NCBI RefSeq assembly: GCF_023546765.1
Contig: NZ_CP097484.1
Span: forward strand, 2,202,001 to 2,266,000
Direction: 5' to 3'
Source: Methylobacterium tardum
Lineage (GTDB): Bacteria > Pseudomonadota > Alphaproteobacteria > Rhizobiales > Beijerinckiaceae
Length of the DNA: 64,000 nucleotides
Within the stretch, counting starts at the first letter, position 1, and every line of letters begins with the position of its first letter. The position numbers and the translations under genes were made by a program. The notes beneath the pieces are model-generated. The model did not search any database, was not told the origin of the DNA, and was given only the letters and a program-made list of their open reading frames with translations. Shown piece by piece: positions 44,449 through 55,500 of the stretch.

Positions 44449-46311
44449 ATGCCAGAGGTCCAGATCTCGGGAGTCCATTCGGGCTCCTACAAGGAAGCGA
44501 TCCTATTCCTCGTCACGGCGGGCATCGTGGTGCCGCTGTTCCACCGCCTGCGGATCTCGCCGGTTCTCGGCTTCATCGGTGCCGGCGCCCTGCTCGGACC
44601 CTTCGGCCTCGGCCGGCTGGCCGACACCTACCCCTCCGTGCATCTCTTCACCATCGGCAACCGCGCCGAGATCGCCCATCTCGCCGAGTTCGGCGTGATC
44701 TTCCTGATGTTCATGATCGGGATCGAGCTGTCCTGGGAGCGCCTGCGGATCCTGCGTCGCCTGGTCTTCGGCCTCGGCTCCCTGCAGGTGGGCTGCTCCG
44801 CGCTGATCCTCGGGGCGATCCTCTACGGGCTCAACGTGCCGCTCACCGGCGCGGTGATCGTCGGCATCGGCCTCGCCCTGTCGCCGACCGCCGTGGTGCT
44901 GCCGGTTCTGGCCGAGCAGAAGCGGCTCAATGCGCCCACCGGCCGCACCAGCTTCGCGGTCCTGCTGTTCCAGGATCTGGCGGTGGCGCCGGTCCTGTTC
45001 GCCATCGCGGTGCTCGGCCGCGACGATGGCGGTGACAAGGGCTGGGCGCTGGCAATGGCGCTCGGCCAGGCGGCGATCGCGCTGGTGCTGATCGTGGTCG
45101 CGGGGCGCCTTGCGCTGCGCCCCCTGTTCCAGCTGGTGGCGCGCACGCGCTCCACGGAGCTGTTCATGGCGGCCTGCCTGCTGGTCATCGTCGGAACGGC
45201 GCTGACCGCAGCGGCGAGCGGCCTGTCGATGACCCTGGGCGCCTTCGTGGCCGGCCTGCTGCTCGCCGAGACCGAGTATCGCCGGGCGATCGAGGCGACG
45301 ATCGACCCGTTCAAGGGCCTACTGCTGGGCGTGTTCTTCGTCTCGGTGGGCATGAACCTGGACCCGGCCCAGCTCATGGCGTCGCCGGGGGCGATCCTCG
45401 GCCTGTCCTTGGCGCTGGTCCTGATCAAGGCCGCCGTGGTGATGATGGCGGCGCCCGTCCTGAAGATCCCCCGGCCGGTGGCCCTGGAGACGGCGCTCCT
45501 CCTCGGGCCGGGCGGCGAGTTCGCCTACGTGCTGATCGGCGGCGCCATGGCGACCGGGCTGGTGCCGGAGGAGGTCGGGGCGGCCGCCCTGGTGGTCACC
45601 ACCGTCACGATGATCATGATCCCGGCCCTGGCGGCGATCGGGCGGCGGCTCAAGATGCGGGCGACGGCCAGCGCCCAGGCCGCCGTCAAGGCGGAGCCGT
45701 GGCCGGAGCGGGTGGAGAACCGGGTGATCGTGGCGGGCTTCGGCCGCGTCGGCCGACAGGTCGGCGAGATGCTGGAGCGGCACAAGATCCCGTATCTCGC
45801 CGTCGATTCCGACGCCGCCCGGGTCGCCGAGCAGCGCCGCGCCGGCGCGCCGGTCTATTTCGGCGACAGCGGCAACACCGAGATGCTGCGCCGCTGCGAC
45901 ATCGCCACGGCCCGGGCCCTGGTGGTGACCCTCGACAATCCGCGCGCCGTCGAGGCGGCGGTGTCGGCGGCCCGCGCGGAGCGGCCGGACCTGACCATCG
46001 TGGCCCGTGCCCGCGACGCCCGTCACGCGTCGTCCCTCTACGAACTCGGCGTCGATGACGCGGTGCCGGAGACGATCGAGGCCTCCCTGCAGCTCTCCGA
46101 GGCCGTGCTGGTCGATGTCGGCGTGCCGATGGGACTCGTCATCGCGTCGATCCATGAGCGCCGGGACGAGTACCGGACCCTGCTGAAGAAGCGCGAGAAC
46201 GAGGCGAAGCCGATCTTCCGCGCCCGCCGCACGGTGGGCAAGACTCTGGGCAAGCCGTCGGCCAAGCGGGAGCCCGAGCGTCAGGAGGTGGCGGCCGGCC
46301 AGGAGGCGTGA
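44449..46311 (+). CDS. Cation:proton antiporter, CPA2/Kef type with TrkA-N domain
   Basis: A 620-residue membrane transporter. About 12 membrane segments cover residues 15-400 (GFIGAGALLGPFGLG, GVIFLMFMIGIELSWERL, ALSPTAVVLPVL, SMTLGAFVAGLLLAETEYRRAIEATIDPFKGLLLGVFFVSVGMNLD, ALLLGPGGEFAYVL). An NAD-binding TrkA-N domain follows from about residue 422 (ENRVIVAGFGRVGRQVGEMLERHKIPYLAVDSDAARV). It probably exchanges K+ or Na+ for protons. KefB/KefC are the closest E. coli types; the ion is not certain. The C-terminus is basic and charged. Confidence 0.88.
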   Translation: MPEVQISGVHSGSYKEAILFLVTAGIVVPLFHRLRISPVLGFIGAGALLGPFGLGRLADTYPSVHLFTIGNRAEIAHLAEFGVIFLMFMIGIELSWERLRILRRLVFGLGSLQVGCSALILGAILYGLNVPLTGAVIVGIGLALSPTAVVLPVLAEQKRLNAPTGRTSFAVLLFQDLAVAPVLFAIAVLGRDDGGDKGWALAMALGQAAIALVLIVVAGRLALRPLFQLVARTRSTELFMAACLLVIVGTALTAAASGLSMTLGAFVAGLLLAETEYRRAIEATIDPFKGLLLGVFFVSVGMNLDPAQLMASPGAILGLSLALVLIKAAVVMMAAPVLKIPRPVALETALLLGPGGEFAYVLIGGAMATGLVPEEVGAAALVVTTVTMIMIPALAAIGRRLKMRATASAQAAVKAEPWPERVENRVIVAGFGRVGRQVGEMLERHKIPYLAVDSDAARVAEQRRAGAPVYFGDSGNTEMLRRCDIATARALVVTLDNPRAVEAAVSAARAERPDLTIVARARDARHASSLYELGVDDAVPETIEASLQLSEAVLVDVGVPMGLVIASIHERRDEYRTLLKKRENEAKPIFRARRTVGKTLGKPSAKREPERQEVAAGQEA

Positions 46312-46326
46312 GGCGCGACGGGTCTC

Positions 46327-46734
46327 TTAGACCGAGGCGCGATGGGCCTCGTCGTGCTTGGCCCGCCGCGCCACGCGGCTGCGCGGCGCCGGCTCGAACC
46401 CGTCGGCGAAGCTGCAGCGGTAGACCAACTCGTCCGGGGGCCCGAGGCCGGTGACCAGGGGCACCGTCACGGTATCTCCGGAGAAGCGCCAGCCGCGTGC
46501 GCCCTTGTCCCAATAGAGCCAGACTGTGCCGGGATAGCCGCGCAGGGTGAACACCGCGGCCTTGCGCGACAGGGCCTGCACGGCCCGCGGCGCGTACATG
46601 CCCTTGTCCCGGTAGGCCTCCCGGGTCGCGTCCGGCTGACGGTCCATGAAGGTGTTGCGCACCAGCTGAATCGTCGCCCCCGGCTTCCCGAGAAACCGCT
46701 TGAAGTCCGCCAGATTCCGCAGGATGACCGCCAT
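46327..46734 (-). CDS. Hypothetical protein
   Basis: A 135-residue protein I do not recognise: MAVILRNLADFKRFLGKPGATIQLVRNTFMDRQPDATREAYRDKGMYAPRAVQALSRKAAVFTLRGYPGTVWLYWDKGARGWRFSGDTVTVPLV. The middle is predicted as mixed alpha/beta with a basic C-terminus (RSRVARRAKHDEAHRASV). No signal peptide or membrane segment. ATG 46734 is the start; the frame to 46854 has no conserved content. It converges on the antiporter with a 15-base gap. Confidence 0.65.
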   Translation of the reverse strand: MAVILRNLADFKRFLGKPGATIQLVRNTFMDRQPDATREAYRDKGMYAPRAVQALSRKAAVFTLRGYPGTVWLYWDKGARGWRFSGDTVTVPLVTGLGPPDELVYRCSFADGFEPAPRSRVARRAKHDEAHRASV

Positions 46735-47068
46735 CGCGGGTCTCCTCGCTTGCCCTGCGCGGGCCGCGTTGCCGCGTCCGCACACACTCGATGTACCGAG
46801 TTGAGCGATTCCCATGACCGAATGAGTGACCGGGCCAGGCTTGCTCGGGCACATATCAACAGATTCGGCGAGTTATGCCCAGGTTATGAGTCCCATTTGT
46901 GCGGAGAGACTCGCGTGGCCGTCTGAATCAGCGCTGTTCACAGCGCTGCATCTTGTCGACCATCCGCGAAGATTCAGAATCGCGGTGTAAAACTCTTCCC
47001 AAGCGCGGCACTGCCGCCATCGATCGCCCGGGCTTGACCCGCGCCTCCGGGTGGCGCGTTCTCCCGGG
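46735..47068. other. Intergenic region with one hairpin
   Basis: This 334-bp gap between divergent genes is less GC-rich than its neighbours. It contains a perfect hairpin CAGCGCTG-TTCA-CAGCGCTG at 46929-46948 and otherwise no coding frame. It probably carries the promoters of both the hypothetical gene and the VWA gene. Confidence 0.55.
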
Positions 47069-48244
47069 ATGCTGCTGCAGTTCTTCACGGCCCTCCGGGA
47101 CGCCAAGGTGCCCGTCTCCCTGAAGGAGTACCTGACGCTTCTCGACGCCCTCGACCGGGGCCTCGCCGGGCACGATGTCGAGGCGTTCTATTTCCTGTCG
47201 CGCACGGCGCTGGTGAAGGACGAGGCGCATCTCGACCGGTTCGACCGGGTGTTCGGCACGGTGTTCAAGGGTCTCGAGAGCCTCGGGGAGGCGGTGGAGC
47301 CCACACCCATTCCCGAGGAGTGGCTGCGCAAGCTCGCGGAAAAATACCTGACCGAGGCCGAGAAGGCGGAGCTGAAGGCGCTCGGCTGGGACAAATTGTT
47401 CGAGACCCTGAAGCAGCGGCTCGCCGAGCAGAAGGGGCGCCACCAGGGCGGCTCGAAATGGATCGGCACCGGCGGCACCTCGCCCTTCGGCGCCTACGGC
47501 TACAACCCGGAAGGGATCCGCATCGGACAGGACGGCAACCGCAACTTCCGGGCGGTGAAGGTCTGGGACAAGCGCGAGTTCAAGGATCTCGACGACGACC
47601 GGGAGATCGGCGCGCGCACCATGCGCCTCGCGCTGCGGCGCCTGCGCCGCTTCGCCCGGACCGGCGCGGCCGAGGAGCTCGACCTCGACGGCACGATCCG
47701 CGAAAGCGCCCGCCAGGGCTACATCGATGTGAAGCTGCGGCCGGAGCGGCGCAATGCCGTGAAGGTGCTGCTGTTCCTGGACGTCGGCGGCTCGATGGAC
47801 TGGCACATCGAGCAGGCCGAGGCGCTGTTCTCGGCGGCGCGCTCGGAGTTCAAGCACCTCGCGCATTACTACTTTCACAATTGCCCCTACGAGGCGGTCT
47901 GGACCGAGAACCGGCGGCGGCACGAGGCGAAGACCCCGCTGCTCGACGTGATCCGCACCTACGGCAGCGACTACCGGCTCGTCTTCGTGGGCGACGCTTC
48001 GATGAGCCCCTACGAGATCGCCACAGCCGGCGGTTCGGTGGAGCACTGGAACGCGGAGGCCGGCGCCGTCTGGATGCAGCGGCTCCTCGACCACTTCCCG
48101 AAGGCGGCGTGGCTCAACCCCGTCCCCGAGACACACTGGGGCTACACCCAGTCGATCGGCATGATGCAGCGGCTGGTCTCGGGCCGGATGTTCCCGCTGA
48201 CCCTGGAGGGTCTCGACGCGGCGGCGCGGGCGCTCGTGCGATAA
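47069..48244 (+). CDS. VWA-domain protein, CoxE-like
   Basis: A 391-residue cytosolic protein. The N-terminal half is helical (LLQFFTALRDAKVPVSLKEYLTLLDALDRGLAGHDVEAFYFLSRTALVKDEAHLDRFDRVF). A von Willebrand A domain follows at about 230-390, with metal-ion site D238-V-G-G-S in LLFLDVGGSMDW. This is the CoxE/DUF58-like partner type for MoxR ATPases. The MoxR gene at 41153-42004 is about 5 kb away on the other strand rather than adjacent. ATG 47069 gives the family start MLLQFFTALRD; a GTG at 47051 is an alternative. No clear Shine-Dalgarno. Confidence 0.86.
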   Translation: MLLQFFTALRDAKVPVSLKEYLTLLDALDRGLAGHDVEAFYFLSRTALVKDEAHLDRFDRVFGTVFKGLESLGEAVEPTPIPEEWLRKLAEKYLTEAEKAELKALGWDKLFETLKQRLAEQKGRHQGGSKWIGTGGTSPFGAYGYNPEGIRIGQDGNRNFRAVKVWDKREFKDLDDDREIGARTMRLALRRLRRFARTGAAEELDLDGTIRESARQGYIDVKLRPERRNAVKVLLFLDVGGSMDWHIEQAEALFSAARSEFKHLAHYYFHNCPYEAVWTENRRRHEAKTPLLDVIRTYGSDYRLVFVGDASMSPYEIATAGGSVEHWNAEAGAVWMQRLLDHFPKAAWLNPVPETHWGYTQSIGMMQRLVSGRMFPLTLEGLDAAARALVR

Positions 48245-48290
48245 CAGATGGGTTTAAGGTCTCACCGCGCGATGCGGGCGGAGGCGATGC

Positions 48291-48380
48291 CGACCTTGCG
48301 AGCGCAGCGAAGCAATCCAGCGGCGCCACATACACGGATGTCGCGCTACCCTGGGTCGCTTCGCTGCGCTCGCGATGACG
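48291..48380. repeat. Intergenic palindromic repeat, family B, copy 4
   Basis: CGACCTTGCGAGCGCAGCGA at the left and TCGCTTCGCTGCGCTCGCGA at the right form a long imperfect stem around a variable middle. It lies between the VWA and ferredoxin stop codons. Confidence 0.8.
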
Positions 48381-48412
48381 GGATGTGATCGAACGACCTG
48401 AACGGTGCCGTG

Positions 48413-48733
48413 TCAGCCCTGCTGGGACGGCGTCGTCACCACGAGGCCGTCCAGCGCCGGCGTGATCTTGATCTGGCAGGACAGGCGGGAATTCTCGCGG
48501 ACGTCGCTGGCGAAATCCAGCATGTCCTGCTCCATGTCCTGCGCCTTGCCGACCGTCTCGATCCAGGCGTCGGCGACGTAGACGTGGCAGGTAGCGCAGG
48601 CGCAGGCGCCGCCGCACTCCGCATCGATCCCCGGGACGTTGTTGCGCAGCGCCGTCTCCATCACGGTCGCGCCGACGCTGCCTTCGACGGTCCGCTCCGT
48701 CCCGGCGTGGTCGACGTAGGTGATCTTGGGCAT
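48413..48733 (-). CDS. [2Fe-2S] ferredoxin, adrenodoxin type
   Basis: A 106-residue ferredoxin with cluster ligands C40, C46, C49 and C86 ([13 protein letters not shown] and SRLSCQI). It resembles the ferredoxins that supply electrons to iron-sulfur assembly, Rieske oxygenases or P450s. No partner reductase or oxygenase is adjacent. ATG 48733 gives the normal start [18 protein letters not shown]. Confidence 0.92.
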   Translation of the reverse strand: MPKITYVDHAGTERTVEGSVGATVMETALRNNVPGIDAECGGACACATCHVYVADAWIETVGKAQDMEQDMLDFASDVRENSRLSCQIKITPALDGLVVTTPSQQG

Positions 48734-48893
48734 GCTGGGGGCTCCGGGCTCGCGTCGAGCGCACTCTGTCCGACGGGCGGCGTGCCTGCTTGGCGGCTGG
48801 AAACGCGGAATGCAAGCGCGGCGGTTGACGCCGGTCCCGGATCGATCGCCGGATTGCAAGACCGCGCGCGTCGCGGCGCCCGGAGGGCGGCTC

Positions 48894-49214
48894 TCAGGTC
48901 CGCGCGGCCGCGATCTCGGACAGCGCCGCCGTGACCGCGTCCGCGAGGGCGTCGAGGGCGACCGGTCCGGCGCCGGATCGCAGGTGCGTCTCCGCGACGT
49001 CGGCCAGCGCGCGCACCTGAGCGGCCCCGACCCCGGCGGCCGAGCCCTTGAGCGTGTGGGCGAGGTCGGCGCGCTGGTCCCGCGGCAGGGCCGGATCGGT
49101 CAGGCGCGGCAGGATCGACCGGCACTGGCCGGCGAACAGGTCCAGAACCTCGCGGGCGAGGTCGGCGTCGCCGCCGGTCTGCGCATCGAGCGCCGCGCGG
49201 TCAATGGCCGGCAT
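48894..49214 (-). CDS. Hpt-domain phosphotransfer protein
   Basis: A 106-residue single Hpt module with phosphorylatable H53 in [19 protein letters not shown]. Such free-standing Hpt proteins pass phosphate between response regulators; in alphaproteobacteria ChpT-like carriers feed CtrA, but this one is a classical Hpt with no ChpT domain. It is divergent from the GPR-like giant gene, with which it shares a 288-bp intergenic region containing a CtrA-like half site. Confidence 0.8.
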   Translation of the reverse strand: MPAIDRAALDAQTGGDADLAREVLDLFAGQCRSILPRLTDPALPRDQRADLAHTLKGSAAGVGAAQVRALADVAETHLRSGAGPVALDALADAVTAALSEIAAART

Positions 49215-49351
49215 GTGCGGGCTCCCGATATCCGGATTCGTCGGGGATTGCGGATCTGATCCACACAATTCACCCCCTGATTCGCCGGGCGGGGATCGCG
49301 CCCGACCCCTCCCCTGCGGCAGGATGGGGCAGGCGGCAAGCGGCGGGCCCG

Positions 49352-49368
49352 GTAACCATTCGGTTAAC
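49352..49368. promoter_or_regulatory. Degenerate CtrA-like box between hpt and the GPR-like gene
   Basis: GTAACCATTCGGTTAAC has one perfect TTAAC half and a second half displaced by one base (N8 rather than N7, GTAA in place of TTAA). It lies about 135 bases before the giant-gene start and 140 before hpt. Weaker support than the box at 44168. Confidence 0.35.
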
Positions 49369-49502
49369 GTTTTCTGGGGCCGCACGTCGGCTCGGGTATC
49401 GGCAATCGCTGCCCGAGTTTAGTCTTGTAATGGTAAACGGGGCGTTGCGTCTCCGGCATAAGCCTCTCCAGGCGCCGGTGAACCCGTGTAACGAGGCGTT
49501 GA

Positions 49503-52500
49503 ATGGCGACCGAGAAGAAGCTGAAGGATCCGGCCGAGGCCGCGCTCTCTGCGATCGAGCAGGCGCTGAACCTCGACGCCCTGACGCCGAACGGCACCGA
49601 TGGCCGCGCCGAGCCGCGCCTGCCCGATGTCGGTGATGCCGATCCGCTCCTCGACGGGACGCTCGACCCGGCCGGCCGGACCATGCCGCCGCGCCTCGAC
49701 CTCGACGCGCCGCTCGTCTCCGACCTGCCTCCGCCCGGCCTGGAACGCCCGCGGCGCGAGGGTGGGCTCCTGCCCCCCGACCGCTCGCTGGTGGCCAACG
49801 ACGACCGGCGCAACATCGGCATCCTGCAGCAGACCCTACGGGTGCGCTCCTCGCCCAAGCCCTACCTGTTCGCGCTCGCCGCCGGCCTCGTCTGGATCGG
49901 CGCCCTCGTGCTGATCGCATGGTCGAAGTCCGAGGGCGACCTGCGCGCCGTCGTCTCGGGCCTGACCGCCCTGCAGGCGAGCGTCGGCGCCGCGGCTCTG
50001 TTTGGCCCGGTGGTGCTGTTCGTGATCGCCGCCATGCTGGCGGTGCGCGCCCAGGAGATGCGCCTCGTCGCCCGCGCGGTCGGCGAGGTCGCGGTGCGTC
50101 TGGCCGAGCCCGAGAGCTTCTCCACCGACGCGGTTCTGACCATGTCGCAGACCGTGCGCCGCGAGGTGGCGGCGGTCGGCGACGGCGTCGAGCGAGCGCT
50201 CGCCCGGGCCGGCGAGCTGGAGACCCTGGTCCGCGGCGAGATCGCCACGCTGGAGCGGGCCTATTCCGACAACGAGATCCGGATCCGCTCCCTCGTCGAC
50301 GAGCTGGTGGCGCAGCGCGAGGCGATCGTCACCAACGCCGACCGGGTGCGCACCGCCATCACCGGCTCGCACCAGAGCCTGAGCCAGGAGCTGGAGGGCG
50401 CCTCCGACCGGATCGTCTCCGCCGTGACCGGCGCGGGCGAGCGGGTGACCGGTGCCCTGGAAACCCGCGGCGCCGAGATCACCGCCTCCCTGGGCGACGC
50501 GGGCGACCGGGTGGTCAGCCTGATGACGGCCCGCGGCAGCGACCTGATCGACAATCTCGCGGCCACCAGCCAGGACGTGCGCGGCACCCTCCAGGAGGTC
50601 GGCGAGACCCTGACGCGCGCCTTCGAGAGCCGCGCCGGCGAGGCGACCGGCGCCTTCGAGGCTGCCGGCACCGCCCTGGCCGGCCGCCTCTCCGAGAATG
50701 CCGGGACCCTCGCCCAGAGCATCGCAGAGACCGGCACGCGCGTGAGCGAGGCGCTGGAGCGTCAGGCCGGCACGGTGCGCGAGAGCTTCGAGCGCTCGGT
50801 GACCGGGCTCGAGACCGTGTTCCTGTCGCGCGGCTCGGAGCTGACCGAGCGCTTCGGCACGATGGGCGCCGAGATCACCGCGCGCTTCGCCGAGACCGGC
50901 TCCGCCCTCACCGAGGACATCGCCGGCCGCGGCCTGGCGCTCCGCGCCGAGATCGAGAGCGCAGGCCTGTCCGTCGCCGAGACGATCGAGGGCCGCGGGC
51001 GCGACGCGCAGGCCGCCCTGGCATTGGCCGCCAGTGGCGCCGGCGAGACCCTGACGGCACGCGCCGGCACGGTGCGCGACGCGTTGATCGACACCGCCGA
51101 GCGGATTGCCGAGGCGCTCTCGGACCGCGGTGGCGCCCTCACCGATCGCATGGACGGCATCGCTTCGCGCCTGGACGAGACCGTCACGGTGCGGGCTGCG
51201 GATCTGGAGAACCGCGTCGCCGACGCGGCCGAGCGTGCGGGCGGCAGCCTCGCGCATCGGACGCAGGAGGCCACAGCGCGCCTGGAGGCCGCCTTCGCGG
51301 CTCTCGGGCAGGGCTTCGAGGCCGGGGCCGCCGCCGCGGTCGGCTCCCTGCAGGGCACCGTCGAAGGGCTGTCCGGCGCGCTCGGCGGCCGCGCCGCCGA
51401 GGCCGTGCAAATCTTTGAGCGCCGGGTGGCGGAATCTGCCGCCACGCTCGCGGCGCGCACGGCCGAAGCCGCCGAGGCGCTGCGCGCCGCCGCCGACCAG
51501 GCGGGCAATGCCGCCGAGACGCAGACCCGGGACGCCGCTGCCCGGCTCGCCGGTGCGCTGGAGACCCTGCAGAATGCCTCCGCCGAGGTCACCGGCGCCG
51601 TCGAGGCCGAGACCGCCATCCTGACGGCTCGCTTCCGCGACGCCGCCGACCGCGCCGGCACGGAACTCGGCGAGCGCGGCATGGCCGCCGTCTCGGCCGT
51701 GCGTGCGGCCCTCGGCGACCTCAACCGCGAGCTTGCCGCCCGCACGGGCGACGCCACCGGCAGCCTCGCCGAGGCCGCCCGCGCGGTCTCGGCCGACCTC
51801 GCCGCCCGGATCGGCGAGATGGAGGCGGCCTTCGGCGCGCATGGCCGCGGCGTCGCCGAGCTGCTCGCCAGCCACGCCGACGAGACCCAGGCCCGCATCA
51901 GCGGCACCGGCCGCGACATCGTGCTCGCGGTGGCGAGCCAGGGTGCCCGCATCGCCGACACGCTCAGCCAGACCGGCGCGAGCTTCGCCGAGACCGCCGA
52001 CGGCCGGGTCCGCGCGATCGACGAGACGCTGGGCAACCGCCTCGCTGCCCTGCAGGAGACCATCGCCCGCGGCGATATCCTGGCCGACCGGATCGGCCGC
52101 GATACGGCGGCCCTGGGCGAGACCGTCGGCGCCCGACTGGAAGAGATGGACCGGCTGATCACCGGCAAGGGCCGGCCGTCGCCGAGACGATCTCGGCCCA
52201 GGCCCGCGAGGCCGGCAGCCTGATCGAGACCCATCTCGGAGGCCTCGAGGCGCGCTCTGCCCGGCGGACCGCCGAGATCGGTGCGGCCGTGGCCGACCTC
52301 GTCAGCCACATCGACGGGCATCTGGGCAGCCGCGTCGGCGCCGTCGACGAGGCGCTGCGCGCCCGCACCGACGAGATGGCGCGGATCATGGCCGAGGGGC
52401 ACCGCAGCCTGATCGAGATGCTGGAGGGCCGCACCAGCGGGCTCGGCCAGGACATCGCACGGCACACCGGCGAGATTGCCCGCCGGATCGAGGAGAGCGC

Positions 52501-55500
52501 CGGCCATTTCGATGCCGGCGTCATCGGCCGCCTTCAGGCGATCGCCGAGACCCTGGACGAGCGCGCGCGCCTCGTCGACGAGAGCTTTGGCGTCCAGGCC
52601 TTCGAGGCGATCCGCCTCATCGAAGCCCGCACCCGTGCGGTCGACGAGGAGCTGGCTGGCCGGACCCGCGATCTCGTGGCGATGATCTCCGACCGGACCG
52701 GCGGCCTCGACGGCGCCATGGCCGAGCGCGTCCGCGCGCTCACGACGACCATCGCGGACTCCACCCGCGACCTGGAGGCGTCGCTGGCGGCCCGCACGGA
52801 GGCCCTCGTCCGGGAGGTCGACGAGCGCACGGAGAGCGCCAACGCGGCCCTCACGGCCCACACCGACGCCGTCCGCGCCGCCTTCTCGGAGCGCGCGGAA
52901 CTCCTCGGCCGCCTCATCGACGAGCGCATCGCCGCCATGTCGGGCGAGCTCGACGAGAAGGGTCGGGCCGTGTTCGGGGCGATCGGCAGCCGGATCACCG
53001 AACTCGCCCGCCTGTTCGACCGCGGCGGCACGTCGCTCGCCGAGCTGATCGATCAGCGCGGTGAGAGTGTCTTGTCCAAGCTCCAGCAGACCATCGCGGA
53101 TGCCGAGCGCATGCTCGATGCCGGCGAGGGCCGCCTGGGGCACACCCTCTCGAGCCGTACCGCCGATATCAGCGGCCTGCTCGATGACGGCGTACGCACG
53201 GTCCATACCCTGCTCGACGACCGCACCAACCAGATCCGCGTGATGCTGGACGACCACGCCGGCACCCTGGCAGCGACTCTCGACGGCCGCATGGGCCCGA
53301 TCAACGAGGCGCTGGACGGCCGCGGCCGGCGCTGGTCGCCGCCCTGGAGGGCGCGTTCGGCACCGCGAACGGAGCCCTCGAGGACCGGACACGGCAGCTC
53401 GGCAGCCTGTTCGACGAGCGGCTGGGCACCCTGGAAGGCCTGGTCGAGGGGCGTGGCAACCGCCTCGCCGAGACGCTCAGCGCCCGGGCCCAATCCCTGC
53501 GCACCCTGTTCGAGGAGGCGCAATCCGCCCTCGACGCGGTGGTGGAGGGCGGCGGCGGCCGCTTCGCCGCCACGGTCGATGCCCGCATCCAGTCCCTGCG
53601 CGCGGTGCTGGAGGAGGCGCCTGCCGCTGTCTCCGCACTGGTCGAGACCCGTGAGCGCCAGCTCGCCGCGACCCTCGACGCCCGGACCCAGCGCCTCCAG
53701 ACCCTGTTCGAGGAGGCCCAGACCGGCCTGCGCGAACTCGTGGACGGGCGCGGCCAGGAGGTCGCCGACGCCATCGCGGCCCGGACCGAGGGCCTGCGCA
53801 CGACCCTCGACGCAGCGCCTGCCCAGATGGCCGACATGCTGGACACCCGTCTGGCGGACCTGCAGGGCCTGTTCGAGCGGGCGCAGGGCGAGATCGACCG
53901 GCTCGTGGACGGCCGCGGCCGTCAGATCGCCGGGACGATCGAGCACCGGACCCAGGCCCTCCAGGCGACGATCGAGAAGGTGAACCCGGCTATTGCGGGC
54001 CTGCTCGAGGAGCGCGAGACCCGCCTCGCCGAGACGCTCAAGGAGCGTTCGGGCGAACTGCAGGCCCTGTTCGAGCGGGTGCAGAACCGCCTCGGCACGA
54101 TCGTCGAGGGCACCGGCCGCGACGTGTCCGAGCGGGTCGACGCGCGCATCGAGGCCCTGCGGTCGACGTTCGAGCAGGCGCGCACGGCGATTGAGGGGCT
54201 TCTGGAGGACCGCAGCCAGGCCCTGGTGGCGGCTGCCGAGGGCCGCACCGGCGCGCTGGTCGAGGTCTTCGATACCCGGCTGCGCGATCTCGACGGCATC
54301 GTCGAGGGCCGGACCGGCGCGCTGGTCGAGGCCTTCGACGCCCGGCTGCGCGACCTCGACGGCGTCGTGGAGGGTCGCACGGCGGCCCTGGCGCAGGCCG
54401 TGGAGGCGCAGAGCGAGGCCCTGGCCCGCGGCGTCGATGCCCGCGCCGACGCCTTCACCCAGCGCATCGACAGCCGCATGCGGCTGTTCGCGACCCTGGT
54501 GGCGCAGCGTGCCGACACGCTGGCCACTGCCTTCGACGATCGCCACGACGCCTTCGCGGGCCTCATGGACGAGCGCACGGCAGCCCTGGTCGCCGCCCTC
54601 GACGAGCGGGCGCGCGCCCATGCCGAACAGGTCGACGCCCACAACGCGGCGCTGGCCGAGACGCTCAGCCGCCGCGAGGCTGCCCTGGCGGGCCTGATCG
54701 ATGCCCGCACCGAGGCCCTCGGGGCCGGGTTCGAGCGCCGTGCCACGGCCCTGGGCGCCCTGGTGGATTCCCGCGGCGAGGCCCTGTCGCGCCGCCTTGC
54801 GGAGAGTGCCGAGACCCTGGTCCGCGCCATCGAGGAGCGCGGCGGGGCGCTGCTCGCCAGTGTCGAGGGCAGCGGCCGCGCGGTCGGCGACAGCCTGGAC
54901 GGCCATGTCGAGCGCCTGCGCACCGCGATCGACGGGCCGATGATGGACCTGTCCCGCGCCCTCGCGGACCGGGCCGAGGCGATCGAGCGGACGCTCGCCG
55001 AGACCGGCATGCCCCTGGCCGAGAGCCTGCGGGAGCGGACCGAGGAGCTGGCCGTGCAGTCCAGGGCTTCGGCCGAGCTGCTGCGCGCCGCCGTCGAGGA
55101 CGGGGCGGGCCGCACCCTCTCGGAGCTGTTCGAGACCAACGACCGGATGGGCCGGGAGCTGGGCGCCCTGCTCCAGCGGATCGAGGCCGCCAACACCGCC
55201 CTCACCGAGCTCGTGGCCGGCGCCGACACCAATCTCGGCGCGATCGAGCAGGGCCTTGCGGGCCGGATCGAGCAGATCCAGGGCGCTCTGGAGCGCATCG
55301 CCGCCGAGACCGGCCGGGCGAGCGCGGGCGTCTCGTCTCAGGTCGAGTCCCTGCGCGGTGCCGCCGACGGCGCGCTGCGCGAGGCCGCCCGCTTGGCCGA
55401 GACCCTCGACGGTCGCGGCCGCTCGCTCGGCGAGCAGACCGCCGCCCATGTGGCGGCGCTCGACCGGGCCGCGGCCTCGCTGGCCGCGATCGAGGAGCGT

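Noticed and set aside
46735..47068. Possible replication origin in a less GC-rich gap
   Set aside because: Repeated TTATG sequences do not match DnaA boxes (TTATCCACA), and no iteron or AT-rich unwinding stretch was found.
50762..53392. An 876-residue open frame opposite the giant gene
   Set aside because: Antisense shadow. The real frame on the + strand has the coiled-coil period and conserved ends.
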